A stretch of DNA of 64,000 nt from assembly GCF_021568315.1 (NCBI RefSeq), contig NZ_JAKGSI010000002.1, positions 124,001-188,000 on the forward strand. Reading direction: 5' to 3'. Below are positions 32,053 through 41,445 of the stretch, piece by piece (the first letter of the stretch is position 1; every line of letters begins with the position of its first letter). This DNA is from Corynebacterium uropygiale. Lineage in GTDB: Bacteria > Actinomycetota > Actinomycetes > Mycobacteriales > Mycobacteriaceae. A program made the translations under genes and the position numbers. The notes beneath the pieces are model-generated. The model searched no databases, was not told where the DNA came from, and saw only the letters and a program-made list of their open reading frames with translations.

Positions 32053-34158
32053 ATGGACGCGCCACACAACGGGCCTTGGCAGCCGGAAAAACCGCAGCTT
32101 GCCTTACCTCCCGGACAATCGAGCGCGCAGCGAAAAGAGCTCCCCGCTCCCGCCCCAGCGTCGGTGGATCCGCAGACTGAAACGAGCCCCGACGCGGCCA
32201 TCTCCAGCCCCGCCCCGGCCTCCCCGCGTCCGCGCCGCGCGCAGCCGCAGACCATCGCCGCCACGAAGGGCACGAAGAAGCCCACCCGCCCGGGGGCCAG
32301 GCCTCGCATCCGCCGGGTCCCAGGGCTCGACGGCATCCGCGGCATCGCGGTGGCTGCCGTCGTCCTCTACCACTTCTTTGGGGATCTGCTTCCGGGTGGT
32401 TACCTTGGCGTCGACGTCTTCTTCGTCCTCTCGGGCTTCCTCATCACGTCTCTCCTCGTCCGGGAGAAGGCCGTCACGGGGCGCGTGAGCCTCAGCCAGT
32501 TCTGGCTGCGCCGCGCCCGACGGATCTTCCCCGCGGCCACCTTCGTTCTCATCATTATGACGGCCATTGGTGGCTGGTGTGGTGGGGACGCCGCCGTCGG
32601 GCTGCCACGCCAATTCTTCAGCTCGCTCCTCTTCACCAATAACTGGGCGCAGATCATCGCCTCCCGCTCCTACTTCGCAGACCAGGGCGCCGAGTACTTC
32701 GCGCACTATTGGTCCCTCTCCGTGGAGGAACAGTTCTACGTCCTCTGGCCGCTCCTCTTCCTTCTCATCATGAAGGTGGCGGGGAAGAAGAGGGCTCGAC
32801 GCGCCATCCTCGCTTTCCCGCTCCTCCTGGCCCTGCTCTCGGCGCTGGCGATGCTCCTGCTCTACGACCCCCAGCAGGATCCCTCCCGCGTCTACTACGG
32901 GACGGATACGCACGCCTTCGGCCTCCTCCTGGGCGTGGCCCTGGCGCTGGGGCTGAGCTCGCACAGCTCCGATCCCGAAGCGGACTCCTGGCCCGTCGTG
33001 ACGGGGCGTCGTACCTGGGGCATTCCGGCGCTCGTCGCGATGCTCGTGCTCCTCGCGCTCTTCTTCACGCTGCCGGATCAGTCCCCGGTGACGTATCGCG
33101 GGGGGCTGCTCGTGGCGTCGATCGCGACGGTGGTCGTCGTGGCGGGGATTGTCCGCGGCCACACCATCCCGCAGTGGGTGGGGGAGAGGCGAGTCCTCCG
33201 CCACCTCGGCGCCATTTCCTTCAGCTTGTACCTGTGGCACTGGCCGGTGGTCATCGTGCTGCGCGAGCTCGTGCGCAGGCTGGGGCCGGCGGACATCGAC
33301 CCGAACGTTGTCATGTGGATCAGCGGCCTGCTGGGCCTCGTCATCTCGATGCTGCTATCCGAGTGGAGCTTCAAGCACATTGAGACCCCCTTCCGTCGAT
33401 ACGGCTACCAGGCCGTGTTCCGCCAGTTCTTCGGCGAACCCGCCGGTCCTTCGCAGCGCTGGGGCTGGGCTGGGGGCGCGGTGGCTCTCACGGTCCTCAC
33501 GCTGGTGAGCCTCATCGTGGCGCCGCAGCACACGCGGCTGGAGGCGGATCTCGCGGCTGCTGCCCAGGACAAGGGCACCGCCGAGCAAGCCGTCAACCCG
33601 GCAGAGGAGAAGGAGAAGGAGGAGCGCGTCATGCCCTCCGGCGACAAGATCACCGCGATCGGCGATTCGGTGCTCCTCGCCTCGAAGGACGCCATGATGA
33701 CGGAGTTCCCCGGGATTTACGTCGACGGTGAGGTCTCGCGCCACTATGCCGCAGCGCCGGGGATCATCTCCGGCATGGAGAGCCAGGGCACCCTCGACCC
33801 CTTCGTGGTCCTGAGCTTTGGCACCAATGGGCCGTCGTCGGGCGCGGGCGATCCCGAGTTGCTCAACCAGATCATCGACAGCCTGGGGGAGGACCGCACC
33901 ATCATCCTCGTGATGCCCTATGGGGATCGCGGCTATATGGCGGAGGCCCAGGAGGAGGTCCGCACGGCTGCGCAGGAGCACGAGAACGTCTACGTGGCGG
34001 ATTGGTGCCATGTGGCCCAGGCGAACCACGGGCTCCTGCGGGAGGACCAGATCCACCCCGAGCCCCAGGGTGCTACGGCCTATGCCCATGCTGTGCGCTC
34101 CGCCCTGGAGCAGTGGCAGAAAGACGAGAAGAAGGTACCCGCTCAGTGCGGTGTCTAA
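32053..34158 (+). CDS. OafA-type membrane acyltransferase with SGNH domain
   Basis: A 701-residue acyltransferase-3 protein. A Pro/Ala-rich cytoplasmic tail (about 90 residues) leads into about ten membrane helices with the family motifs GLDGIRGIAVAAVVLYHFF and LGVDVFFVLSGFLITSLL. RRARRIFPA and YWSLSVEEQFYVLWPL are the other core motifs. A charged linker (EEKEKEERV) joins a C-terminal SGNH hydrolase-like domain: AIGDSVLLASK (about residue 535) and the DxxH in DQIHPEPQGATAYAH. Such fusions O-acetylate cell-wall or surface sugars. The ATG at 32053 has a distant GAGGGGA; GTG at 32029 is an alternative. It sits alone between a terminator and pyrH, interrupting a conserved block. Confidence 0.88.
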   Translation: MDAPHNGPWQPEKPQLALPPGQSSAQRKELPAPAPASVDPQTETSPDAAISSPAPASPRPRRAQPQTIAATKGTKKPTRPGARPRIRRVPGLDGIRGIAVAAVVLYHFFGDLLPGGYLGVDVFFVLSGFLITSLLVREKAVTGRVSLSQFWLRRARRIFPAATFVLIIMTAIGGWCGGDAAVGLPRQFFSSLLFTNNWAQIIASRSYFADQGAEYFAHYWSLSVEEQFYVLWPLLFLLIMKVAGKKRARRAILAFPLLLALLSALAMLLLYDPQQDPSRVYYGTDTHAFGLLLGVALALGLSSHSSDPEADSWPVVTGRRTWGIPALVAMLVLLALFFTLPDQSPVTYRGGLLVASIATVVVVAGIVRGHTIPQWVGERRVLRHLGAISFSLYLWHWPVVIVLRELVRRLGPADIDPNVVMWISGLLGLVISMLLSEWSFKHIETPFRRYGYQAVFRQFFGEPAGPSQRWGWAGGAVALTVLTLVSLIVAPQHTRLEADLAAAAQDKGTAEQAVNPAEEKEKEERVMPSGDKITAIGDSVLLASKDAMMTEFPGIYVDGEVSRHYAAAPGIISGMESQGTLDPFVVLSFGTNGPSSGAGDPELLNQIIDSLGEDRTIILVMPYGDRGYMAEAQEEVRTAAQEHENVYVADWCHVAQANHGLLREDQIHPEPQGATAYAHAVRSALEQWQKDEKKVPAQCGV

Positions 34159-34227
34159 TCCGCTAAAGGTAGGATGTACGCGGATAGCATCGTGACGATT
34201 GTCGACGAGAAAAGGAGACGGGCCATC

Positions 34228-34962
34228 GTGAACGCCCCCGCAGAAAGCGCGAGAAACACCGGATACAAGCGTGTCATGCTGAAGCTGGGGGGTGAAATGT
34301 TTGGCGGTGGCCAGGTCGGGATTGACCCCGACGTCGTGGAGAACGTCGCCCGCCAGATTGCTGAGGTCTCGCGTGCGGGCGCGGAGATCGCCGTCGTCAT
34401 CGGTGGGGGCAACTTCTTCCGCGGGGCCCAGCTGCAGCAGCGCGGGATGGACCGGGCGCGCTCGGACTACATGGGCATGCTCGGCACGGTGATGAACTGC
34501 CTCGCTCTCCAGGACTTCCTCCTCCAAGAGGGGGTGGAATGCCGCGTGCAGACCGCCATCCAGATGACCCAGGTTGCGGAGCCCTACCTGCCGCTGCGCG
34601 CCTCCCGCCACCTGGAGAAGGGCCGCGTGGTGATCTTCGGTGCCGGCATGGGGATGCCCTTCTTCTCGACGGACACGACGGCCGCCCAGCGCGCGCTGGA
34701 GATCGGCTGCGAGGTTCTCCTCATGGCGAAGGCCGTCGACGGGGTGTACAGCGATGACCCGCGCACGAATCCCGACGCGGAATTCTTCGAGGAGATCACC
34801 CCCCGCGAGGTCATCGAGAAGGGGCTCAAGGTGGCGGATGCGACGGCCTTCAGCCTCTGCATGGATAACAACATGCCGATTCTGGTGTTCAACCTGCTCA
34901 CTGACGGCAACATTGCGAAGGCAGTGGCGGGGGAGCGAATCGGTACCCTGGTTCAATCCTGA
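34228..34962 (+). CDS. pyrH: UMP kinase
   Basis: Hexameric amino-acid-kinase-fold UMP kinase of 244 residues that makes [41 protein letters not shown] and [19 protein letters not shown] are the conserved nucleotide and UMP loops. The start is taken as GTG at 34228, after AAAGGAGACGGGCCATC; an upstream extension to 34174 lacks a ribosome site. It is followed by frr after 45 bp. Confidence 0.96.
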   Translation: MNAPAESARNTGYKRVMLKLGGEMFGGGQVGIDPDVVENVARQIAEVSRAGAEIAVVIGGGNFFRGAQLQQRGMDRARSDYMGMLGTVMNCLALQDFLLQEGVECRVQTAIQMTQVAEPYLPLRASRHLEKGRVVIFGAGMGMPFFSTDTTAAQRALEIGCEVLLMAKAVDGVYSDDPRTNPDAEFFEEITPREVIEKGLKVADATAFSLCMDNNMPILVFNLLTDGNIAKAVAGERIGTLVQS

Positions 34963-35007
34963 TAATCTCAAGCCCAGTGCCCCATTACACCCGGAGAAGG
35001 ACAAGCC

Positions 35008-35565
35008 ATGATTGATGAGATTCTCTTCGAGTCGGAAGAGCGTATGACCACGACCGTCGAGCACACCCGCGAGGAGATGACGACGATTCGCACGGGGCGA
35101 GCCAACCCCGCGATGTTCAATGGGGTTTTCGCCGACTACTACGGCGTGCGCACCCCCATTAACCAGATGGCCACGATCTCGGTGCCGGAGCCGCGGATGC
35201 TGCTCATCAAGCCCTACGAGATGTCCATGATGGGGGAGATCGAGGACGCGATTCGCAACTCCGACCTCGGCGTGAACCCCACCAACGACGGCCAGGTGCT
35301 GCGCGTCACCGTTCCGCAGCTGACGGAGGAGCGCCGCCGGGAGATGGTGAAGCTCGCGAAGTCGAAGGGTGAGGACGGCAAAATCGCCATCCGCAACGTC
35401 CGCCGCAAGGGCATGGATCAGCTGAAGAAGATCCAGAAGGACGGCGACGCCGGCGAGGACGAGGTCCAGGCAGCCGAGAAGGAATTGGACAAGATCACCC
35501 AGACGTATGTGGCCCAGATCGACGAGGTTGTGAGCAAAAAAGAAGAAGAACTCATGGCTGTGTAA
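35008..35565 (+). CDS. frr: Ribosome recycling factor
   Basis: RRF of 185 residues that splits post-termination ribosomes with [22 protein letters not shown] is the signature, and [20 protein letters not shown] the second helix of the tRNA-like bundle. Length is the standard 185. The start follows CCGGAGAAGGACAAGCC. It lies in the pyrH-frr-cdsA run. Confidence 0.98.
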   Translation: MIDEILFESEERMTTTVEHTREEMTTIRTGRANPAMFNGVFADYYGVRTPINQMATISVPEPRMLLIKPYEMSMMGEIEDAIRNSDLGVNPTNDGQVLRVTVPQLTEERRREMVKLAKSKGEDGKIAIRNVRRKGMDQLKKIQKDGDAGEDEVQAAEKELDKITQTYVAQIDEVVSKKEEELMAV

Positions 35566-35589
35566 TCGTCAGCATCTGGAAGGAACTCC

Positions 35590-36489
35590 GTGAAAGAGCG
35601 CACCCGTCACCCCGACCCCAGCGACGCCCCCTCGTCCCGCTCCAAGGCAGGACGGGACTTGAAATCGGCCATTGGTGTCGGGGTGGGGCTGGGTGCGCTC
35701 ACCCTTCTCTGCATGCTGGTGTTTCCCATCCTGTGGTACCCGCTCGTGGCCTTCTTCCTCGGGCTCGGGATGTGGGAGGTCTGCACCCGCCTGAGGGATA
35801 AGGGCTTCGTGATTCCTCGTGCGCTCATCATCGTAATCGGTGAGGCCATGATCTGGGCGAGCTGGCCCTTCGGGGCGAAAGGCCTGGTGGCCGCCTATGT
35901 CCTCGGCGTCCTCGCGCTCATGTACGGGCGGCTCTTCCGCCACGGCACGCATTCGGCGCCCCACAATTATGTCCGCGATACCGCGGTGGGGCTCTTCGTC
36001 CTCACCTGGATCCCGATGTTCGGCGCCTTCGCCGCGATGATCTCCCGGATCGACGCCGATGGGGCCACACCCCGGGGCTCTCTCTACATCGTGACGTTCA
36101 TGCTGTGCGTCGTGGCCTCGGACGTGGGCGGGTACGTGGCCGGGGTGCTCTTTGGCAAGCATCCGATGGCCCCCGCGGTGAGCCCCAAGAAGTCCTGGGA
36201 AGGCTTTGTGGGCTCGCTGGTTGGCGGCATTGTCGTCGGCACCCTCTGCGTGACGCTACTGCTTCACCACCTGTGGTGGATGGGTCCCATCCTGGGTGTT
36301 CTCCTTGTCGTCTGTGCGACGCTGGGGGACCTGGTGGAATCCCAATTCAAGCGGGAGCTGGGGATCAAGGACATGTCGAACCTCCTGCCGGGCCACGGCG
36401 GGGTGATGGATCGACTCGACGGCATGTTGCCCGCAGCCATGGTGACGTGGCTGATCCTCACGATCATCCACTCCACGGGCGCCGTCTAG
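35590..36489 (+). CDS. cdsA: Phosphatidate cytidylyltransferase
   Basis: Membrane enzyme of 299 residues that makes CDP-diacylglycerol from phosphatidate and CTP, the precursor of all phospholipids including phosphatidylinositol in this group. It has about eight membrane helices. The signature KRELGIKDMSNLLPGHGG followed by DRLD lies near the C-terminus, and SPKKSWEGFVGSLVGG is the second conserved block. The GTG start follows CTGGAAGGAACTCC, 24 bp after frr. Confidence 0.96.
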   Translation: MKERTRHPDPSDAPSSRSKAGRDLKSAIGVGVGLGALTLLCMLVFPILWYPLVAFFLGLGMWEVCTRLRDKGFVIPRALIIVIGEAMIWASWPFGAKGLVAAYVLGVLALMYGRLFRHGTHSAPHNYVRDTAVGLFVLTWIPMFGAFAAMISRIDADGATPRGSLYIVTFMLCVVASDVGGYVAGVLFGKHPMAPAVSPKKSWEGFVGSLVGGIVVGTLCVTLLLHHLWWMGPILGVLLVVCATLGDLVESQFKRELGIKDMSNLLPGHGGVMDRLDGMLPAAMVTWLILTIIHSTGAV

Positions 36490-36517
36490 CCCCCCCGAGC
36501 GAGAGCCTGAGCGGACT

Positions 36518-36943
36518 CTAGCGCGAAACCTGGCGCACCTGGCGGCGCAGTTGGAGCATCCGAACTCCACCCACGAGCGCCATGATGAGCGCGCCGAAGA
36601 TCGCGAAGATGAGATAAATAAGGCCCGCCGAGAGACTGAACTCCCAGGCAAAGAGCGTGACAGTGGCCTGCTGCTGGTTCTGCACGATAAAGACAATGAG
36701 CACGATGAGCAGCAGCGCGCCGATAATAAGCCCCACCCACGTGCTGCCGGCCAGCGAGCCCGTGACCTCCCGGCGAGAAGTCTCGGAGGTGCTCGGCTGA
36801 GTGGTGCTCGAGTGGGTGGGGGCCGGCTTCGCAGAGGAGTCCGTGGACGGGGTGGGCGTTGGGGCGGAGGCGGCGGCGGGGGAGGATGCGAGGGTCTCGT
36901 CGGTGGTGGGGCGGCGGTCGTCGCTCTCAAAAGATTGGGTCAT
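36518..36943 (-). CDS. LapA-like (DUF1049) membrane protein
   Basis: A 141-residue protein. A Ser/Thr/Pro-rich disordered N-terminus of about 65 residues is followed by two membrane helices ([19 protein letters not shown] and [19 protein letters not shown]) with the LapA/DUF1049 pattern [14 protein letters not shown] between them, and a basic tail. LapA proteins help lipopolysaccharide assembly in Gram-negatives; in actinobacteria the role is unknown. The start at 36943 has TAAGTT 7 nt upstream plus AGGAAG. It is convergent with cdsA and divergent from rlmN. Confidence 0.8.
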   Translation of the reverse strand: MTQSFESDDRRPTTDETLASSPAAASAPTPTPSTDSSAKPAPTHSSTTQPSTSETSRREVTGSLAGSTWVGLIIGALLLIVLIVFIVQNQQQATVTLFAWEFSLSAGLIYLIFAIFGALIMALVGGVRMLQLRRQVRQVSR

Positions 36944-36950
36944 GCTTCCT

Positions 36951-36956
36951 AACTTA
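36951..36956 (-). promoter_or_regulatory. -10 box of the LapA-like gene
   Basis: TAAGTT on the minus strand, 7 nt before the ATG at 36943. Confidence 0.5.
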
Positions 36957-37008
36957 CGCACTCCGGATTCGTTCTCGCAGAAGCGGCCGTGTAAAGATAA
37001 GAAGCATC

Positions 37009-38115
37009 ATGGCTAAACCAGTGGCACTTCAGTTCGCTGCGCCCAAGCGCGGCCTTCCCCCCAAGCACTTCGCGGATCTCACCCAGGAGGAGCGCATCGC
37101 GGCGCTCGCGGAGCTCGGCCTGCCGAAGTTCCGGGTGGATCAGATCGCCCGGCATTATTATGCCCGCTATGAAGCTGACCCGCTCACCATGACGGATCTT
37201 CCCGCGGCCCAGCGCGAGAAGGTGAAAGATGCCCTCTTCCCGACGCTCATGACCCCGGTGCGCAGCATCGAGACGGATAATGGCGAGACCCGAAAGACGC
37301 TGTGGAAGCTGCACGACGGCACGCTGCTGGAATCCGTGCTCATGCGCTACCCCGACCGGGCCACGCTATGCATTTCCTCGCAGGCCGGCTGTGGCATGGC
37401 CTGCCCCTTCTGTGCGACGGGCCAGGGCGGGCTCGACCGCAACCTCTCCACCGGGGAGATCGTCGATCAGGTGCGCGCCGCCGCGGCGACCATGCACGCG
37501 GAGGGGCGTCGCCTGAGCAACGTCGTCTTCATGGGGATGGGGGAGCCGCTGGCCAACTACAAGCGCGTCGTCTCAGCAGTGCGGCAGATTACGCAGCCGG
37601 CGCCGCGGGGCTTTGGTCTTTCCCAGCGCAACGTGACGGTCTCGACGGTCGGCTTGGCGCCAGCTATCCGGCGCCTCGCGGATGAAGACCTGTCGGTGAC
37701 GCTGGCGGTGTCCCTCCACACCCCGGACGATGAGCTTCGTGACACCCTCGTCCCGGTGAATAATCGCTGGTCGGTGAGCGAGGTCCTCGAGGCCGCGCAC
37801 TACTATGCCGAGCGCAGCGGGCGCCGGGTGTCCGTCGAGTATGCCCTCATCCGGGACATCAACGATCACCCGTGGCGCGCTGACCTGCTTGGCCGCAAGC
37901 TCCACAGGGCTCTCGGTCCGCTCGCGCACGTCAACCTCATTCCGCTCAATCCCACCCCGGGCTCGAAGTGGGATGCCTCCCCGAAGGAGCGGCAGGATGA
38001 GTTCGTCCGGCGGGTCGCCGCCCAGGGCGTCACCTGCACCGTGCGCGATACCCGGGGGCAGGAGATCGCCGCTGCGTGTGGCCAGCTGGCCGCGGAGGAT
38101 AGGGCCGCCTCATAA
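37009..38115 (+). CDS. rlmN: Dual-specificity 23S rRNA/tRNA adenine C2-methyltransferase
   Basis: Radical-SAM enzyme of 368 residues that makes m2A2503 in 23S rRNA and m2A37 in some tRNAs. The cluster motif [12 protein letters not shown] (CxxxCxxC) lies at about residue 125. [12 protein letters not shown] is the SAM-binding GEP loop. The two catalytic Cys are present, the second in [18 protein letters not shown] near the C-terminus. MAKPVALQF is a normal N-terminus; longer upstream frames run through the divergent gene's region. It lies after cdsA as in relatives. Confidence 0.96.
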   Translation: MAKPVALQFAAPKRGLPPKHFADLTQEERIAALAELGLPKFRVDQIARHYYARYEADPLTMTDLPAAQREKVKDALFPTLMTPVRSIETDNGETRKTLWKLHDGTLLESVLMRYPDRATLCISSQAGCGMACPFCATGQGGLDRNLSTGEIVDQVRAAAATMHAEGRRLSNVVFMGMGEPLANYKRVVSAVRQITQPAPRGFGLSQRNVTVSTVGLAPAIRRLADEDLSVTLAVSLHTPDDELRDTLVPVNNRWSVSEVLEAAHYYAERSGRRVSVEYALIRDINDHPWRADLLGRKLHRALGPLAHVNLIPLNPTPGSKWDASPKERQDEFVRRVAAQGVTCTVRDTRGQEIAAACGQLAAEDRAAS

Positions 38116-38138
38116 AGATAAGGAGTGATAAACGTCAT

Positions 38139-38157
38139 TCACTGATAGACTCAGTGA
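38139..38157. promoter_or_regulatory. Perfect palindrome over the -10 of the ABC operon
   Basis: TCACTGA-TAGAC-TCAGTGA. The -10 TAGACT (38146-38151) is inside it and lies 7 nt before the ATG at 38159. A further AGTGA half-site is at 38124-38128. This is a typical repressor layout on a leaderless promoter. Confidence 0.65.
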
Positions 38158-38158
38158 C

Positions 38159-38950
38159 ATGATTGAGCTTCACGATGACCCCCGAAGCGTTGCGCTGGCT
38201 CTTCGTGGCGTGCGCAAGGTGTTCGGGAATAAGGTGGCCGTCGACAACCTGAGCCTCGATATCCCGCGCGGGGCGCTGTACGGGGTGGTCGGTCCCAACG
38301 GCGCGGGGAAGACAACGAGCCTGGCCATGGCCACCGGGCTGCTTCGCCCCGACGCGGGTGAGGCCTACATCGCGGGCCACAACACCTGGGAAGAACCCGA
38401 GCTGGTGCGCCAGAAGATGGGGCTCCTCATCGACGACGCCCCCTATTTTGACCGGCTCTCGGGCCCGGAGATCCTCGCCTTCACCGGGGGACTGCGGGGA
38501 ATGGATCCTGATACCATCGCCCGCCGCGGCGAAGAGCTCCTCGACGCACTGGGACTGGTCGAGGCGGCCGACACCCCCATCGGGGAGTATTCCGCGGGCA
38601 TGACGAAGAAGATCCTGCTTGCCGTCGCGATGATCCATAACCCGGAGGTCCTCATCCTCGATGAGCCGCTGGAGTCCGTGGATCCCGTCTCCGGCAAGCT
38701 CATCCAGGACATCCTGCGCGCTTACGTCGGGGCGGGCGGCACCGTGGTGATCAGTTCGCACGTCATGGAGCTCATCGAGGGGCTCTGCGACTACGTGGCG
38801 ATCATCGACCGCGGCACCGTACGCACCGCCGGCCACGTCGACGAGGTCCGCAACGGCCGCCGCCTCAGCGACGTCTTCGTCGAGCTCGTGGGCGGGGCCT
38901 CGCTCAAGGAGGGATCGCTGGGCTGGCTAGGGGGCCGAGACCATGTCTAA
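38159..38950 (+). CDS. ABC transporter ATP-binding protein
   Basis: A 263-residue ABC ATPase with Walker A GPNGAGKTTSLAM, signature YSAGMTKKILLAVAM and Walker B VLILDEPLESVDP, with the switch His in ISSHVMEL. The A-type, NatA-like sequence fits an ABC-2 exporter. The start is leaderless by promoter position (TAGACT-7-ATG) and lies under a palindrome that probably binds a repressor. It overlaps the permease gene by 8 bp. The cargo is unknown; no regulator gene is adjacent. Confidence 0.88.
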   Translation: MIELHDDPRSVALALRGVRKVFGNKVAVDNLSLDIPRGALYGVVGPNGAGKTTSLAMATGLLRPDAGEAYIAGHNTWEEPELVRQKMGLLIDDAPYFDRLSGPEILAFTGGLRGMDPDTIARRGEELLDALGLVEAADTPIGEYSAGMTKKILLAVAMIHNPEVLILDEPLESVDPVSGKLIQDILRAYVGAGGTVVISSHVMELIEGLCDYVAIIDRGTVRTAGHVDEVRNGRRLSDVFVELVGGASLKEGSLGWLGGRDHV

Positions 38951-40658
38951 GTTACAAACGACGTCGGGCGCCGGTGCCTCCACCAGTGAACGCATCCGCG
39001 CTATCGCGGGGGAACCGCGGCCTCAGTGGCGACAGCTCATTGCGCTCCAGCGGCTTGTCGGCTGGCGCATTGTCAAGAACAACAAGTCGATCCTCGTGTG
39101 CCACATCCTCTTGTGGTTCTACGGGCTGTGGGGGCTGCTCTTTGCTGGCCTGGGCTGCATCGGCCTCCACGATGATCCCCAGGGCCACGCGGCCATCATC
39201 CCGGGCACGCTGGGGTTTGCGACACTCTTCCTCTGGCTGCTCGCGATCACCTTCCCCCTCGGCGACGCCCAGGTCCAACCCCGCCAGACGCCCACCCTCC
39301 CGCTGTCCATGCGGGACTACCTCGTGGCGACGCTCTGCGGGAGCATCATCCAGTCGCGGGGAATCCTCGTCATCGTGTGGACCGTGGTGTTCTCCGCGTG
39401 CGTGCTCGTCGCGCTTCCCACTCTGAGCGCGAGTGTGGTCGTGGCCGTGGTGCTGGGGGCGATCGGGACCATCCTCATCACGATCGTGGGGATGTGCTTT
39501 ATCCCGCTCATCTTCGGTGCGGATCATTCCGCGCAGAAGGACAAGCTGGCCAAGTACAGCGTGGTGATCTTCTTGGTGGTGATCCTCGCCGCGAACATTA
39601 TGCTTCGGCTTGAGAATCCGCAGAACTGGATCATGGAGTTCGGGCGATTCATCCAGTGGACTCCCTTGGCTGCGCCGGCGGGGATCATCGCGCACACACT
39701 TCATGGCTCTCTGATGGGGGCACTCCTGTGCCTCCTCATCACGGTGGCGACGGTGGCAGTGCTGATCTGGTTCATCGCCGTGGCGCTGCGCCATCAGATC
39801 GCCGAGCCGCTCGTGCGAGAAACAGCGAAGGAACGCCAATCGACGGTGGACAGCACCGTGATCAACCCGCGTGCCCTCCTTCTCCCCGGCCTTCAGTGGA
39901 GGCCCTGGAGCATCGTGGGTTCGGTGGGCGTGCGCAGTTTTGTGAAGGACAGCCGCACGGCATCGCTTGTGTGGATGCTTCCCATCCTCGCGATCTTCTT
40001 GGCGTACATGGCCTACTCCACGGACAACTACATGATGTCCGTGATATACACCTGCTTCTTTGCGCTGATTCTCGCGAGCCAGTCTGCCAACGTCTTCGGT
40101 CTCGACGGGCCCGGCACGGGGCTCTACCTCAGCTCTGGGGTCTCCTCGCGGGCGCTGCTCCTGGGCCGGGCTTTCCCCTTGTACCTGTTGGAGATCGTCG
40201 CGGTCGTGCTGATGAGCGTGGCAAGCGTCCTCCTCTTCATCGTGACGGGTCACTCCGATGACTCGACGTGGTTCTGGTTCTGGGCCAGCATGACCTTCGG
40301 CCTCGGGGCGGCACTGTCTTCGATCGGGATTGGGTTCCTGCTCAGCACTTACAATCCCTTCGCCATGTCCAAGCCCGGCACGAGCCCCTGGGGCGACCGC
40401 AGCGGCTTCAAGGCGGCGGCACTGGTGAGTTCCTTGATCTCCGTATTCACGGGCTGGGTCCCGCTCATCCCGGGAATCGTCTGCATTGTCGTGCAGTACA
40501 ACGTCGAGGTGGGGCTCTGGCTGCGCATCCTCGGCTATGTGCTCGCCATCCTTGTCCCCCTGGCTGTGCACGTGCTCTTCCTCAACCTCGGGGCCAAGAA
40601 GTACGAGCAGAGTGGTGCGGAGATCTACCAGAAGGTGAAGAACTGGATCAGCGCCTAA
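38943..40658 (+). CDS. Large ABC-2 type permease
   Basis: A 571-residue membrane protein with about twelve hydrophobic segments. It begins with a soluble N-terminus of about 45 residues, then ILVCHILLWFYGLWGLLFAG. Two similar halves are suggested by the spacing, consistent with a full-length exporter permease. HQIAEPLVRETAKERQSTVD is a cytoplasmic loop near the middle. It overlaps the ATPase gene and shares its transcript, which ends at a strong hairpin at 40740. Substrate unknown. Confidence 0.85.
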   Translation: MSKLQTTSGAGASTSERIRAIAGEPRPQWRQLIALQRLVGWRIVKNNKSILVCHILLWFYGLWGLLFAGLGCIGLHDDPQGHAAIIPGTLGFATLFLWLLAITFPLGDAQVQPRQTPTLPLSMRDYLVATLCGSIIQSRGILVIVWTVVFSACVLVALPTLSASVVVAVVLGAIGTILITIVGMCFIPLIFGADHSAQKDKLAKYSVVIFLVVILAANIMLRLENPQNWIMEFGRFIQWTPLAAPAGIIAHTLHGSLMGALLCLLITVATVAVLIWFIAVALRHQIAEPLVRETAKERQSTVDSTVINPRALLLPGLQWRPWSIVGSVGVRSFVKDSRTASLVWMLPILAIFLAYMAYSTDNYMMSVIYTCFFALILASQSANVFGLDGPGTGLYLSSGVSSRALLLGRAFPLYLLEIVAVVLMSVASVLLFIVTGHSDDSTWFWFWASMTFGLGAALSSIGIGFLLSTYNPFAMSKPGTSPWGDRSGFKAAALVSSLISVFTGWVPLIPGIVCIVVQYNVEVGLWLRILGYVLAILVPLAVHVLFLNLGAKKYEQSGAEIYQKVKNWISA

Positions 40659-40739
40659 GGCGCTTCTGGTTCCTCAAGGGGGTGACAGGGGAGCGACGGT
40701 AGCGTGGAGCCTCTCCAACGCTTCGCGGGAACGCACAGC

Positions 40740-40776
40740 GAAGCCCCTCCTCCGGCTGGTGCGGAGGAGGGGCTTC
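40740..40776. terminator. Strong bidirectional hairpin
   Basis: Perfect 15-bp stem GAAGCCCCTCCTCCG / CGGAGGAGGGGCTTC with a 7-nt loop, between the ABC permease and the convergent DUF2631 gene. Confidence 0.85.
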
Positions 40777-40825
40777 AGCGTGCTGGCGTTCGCTCGATGA
40801 GGAGCGCCAAGGAGAGAAAGAAAGC

Positions 40826-41281
40826 TTAGTGCTTGCTGTGCAGCGCGTGCGCGCCCTCGGAGGAGCTCACGGCGCGCAGGTGCTGCACGCGGGAGGGCTC
40901 GATGTTGAGGGAGCGGAGCTGAGAATCAGAGAGCTCAGCGTAGGGGCCCTGCAGGGTGGCCTGGAGGTACGCCCACTCAGGCTCCTGGTGGCCGACCGGC
41001 TTGTTGCGGGCGGTCACGGTGCGAACCTGGTGGCCCTGCGGCTGGAACAGGTGAATGAGAAGGCCGAGGGCGATCACGGCAGCGAGGACGACGAGGAAGA
41101 TCGTCTCCACGTGACCGCGGTGGTTACCAAAGTGGTAGGCGAGAAGAACGAGGACAGAGATCCACCCGGCGATCTGAATAGCGGTGCGGCTCAGGCCGTG
41201 CCACCCCCAGGCGGCGGAAGGCTCATCGAGCGTGGATACCCCGTTGTGAATTTCCGGCTTCAATTCGTGCGAACCAGCCAC
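40826..41281 (-). CDS. DUF2631 membrane protein
   Basis: A 151-residue protein with a His/Trp-rich N-terminal segment ([13 protein letters not shown]) and two membrane helices ([17 protein letters not shown] and [19 protein letters not shown]). This matches DUF2631, an actinobacterial family found beside dxr. The last 70 residues are soluble. The GTG start follows TAAGGAGAGAACT. Function unknown; conserved linkage to dxr and rip1 hints at envelope biology. Confidence 0.87.
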   Translation of the reverse strand: MAGSHELKPEIHNGVSTLDEPSAAWGWHGLSRTAIQIAGWISVLVLLAYHFGNHRGHVETIFLVVLAAVIALGLLIHLFQPQGHQVRTVTARNKPVGHQEPEWAYLQATLQGPYAELSDSQLRSLNIEPSRVQHLRAVSSSEGAHALHSKH

Positions 41282-41445
41282 AGTTCTCTCCTTATGTCGC
41301 TACAGGACTCTTGCTCTCCTTATCCTACACATGGCGCCCTCAGTTTCCCCTCATCCTCCGCGGCCACCATCCTTTTGGTTTACCCGCATTCGGGGTGACG
41401 GGCGGCGGACTTTCCCATCTCCGCCCGGGGTGCGAAAATGGACGA

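Noticed and set aside
38952..40571. 539-codon minus-strand frame opposite the ABC permease
   Set aside because: The sequence is His/Asp/Arg-rich with no domain; the plus-strand gene has membrane helices and overlaps its ATPase partner.
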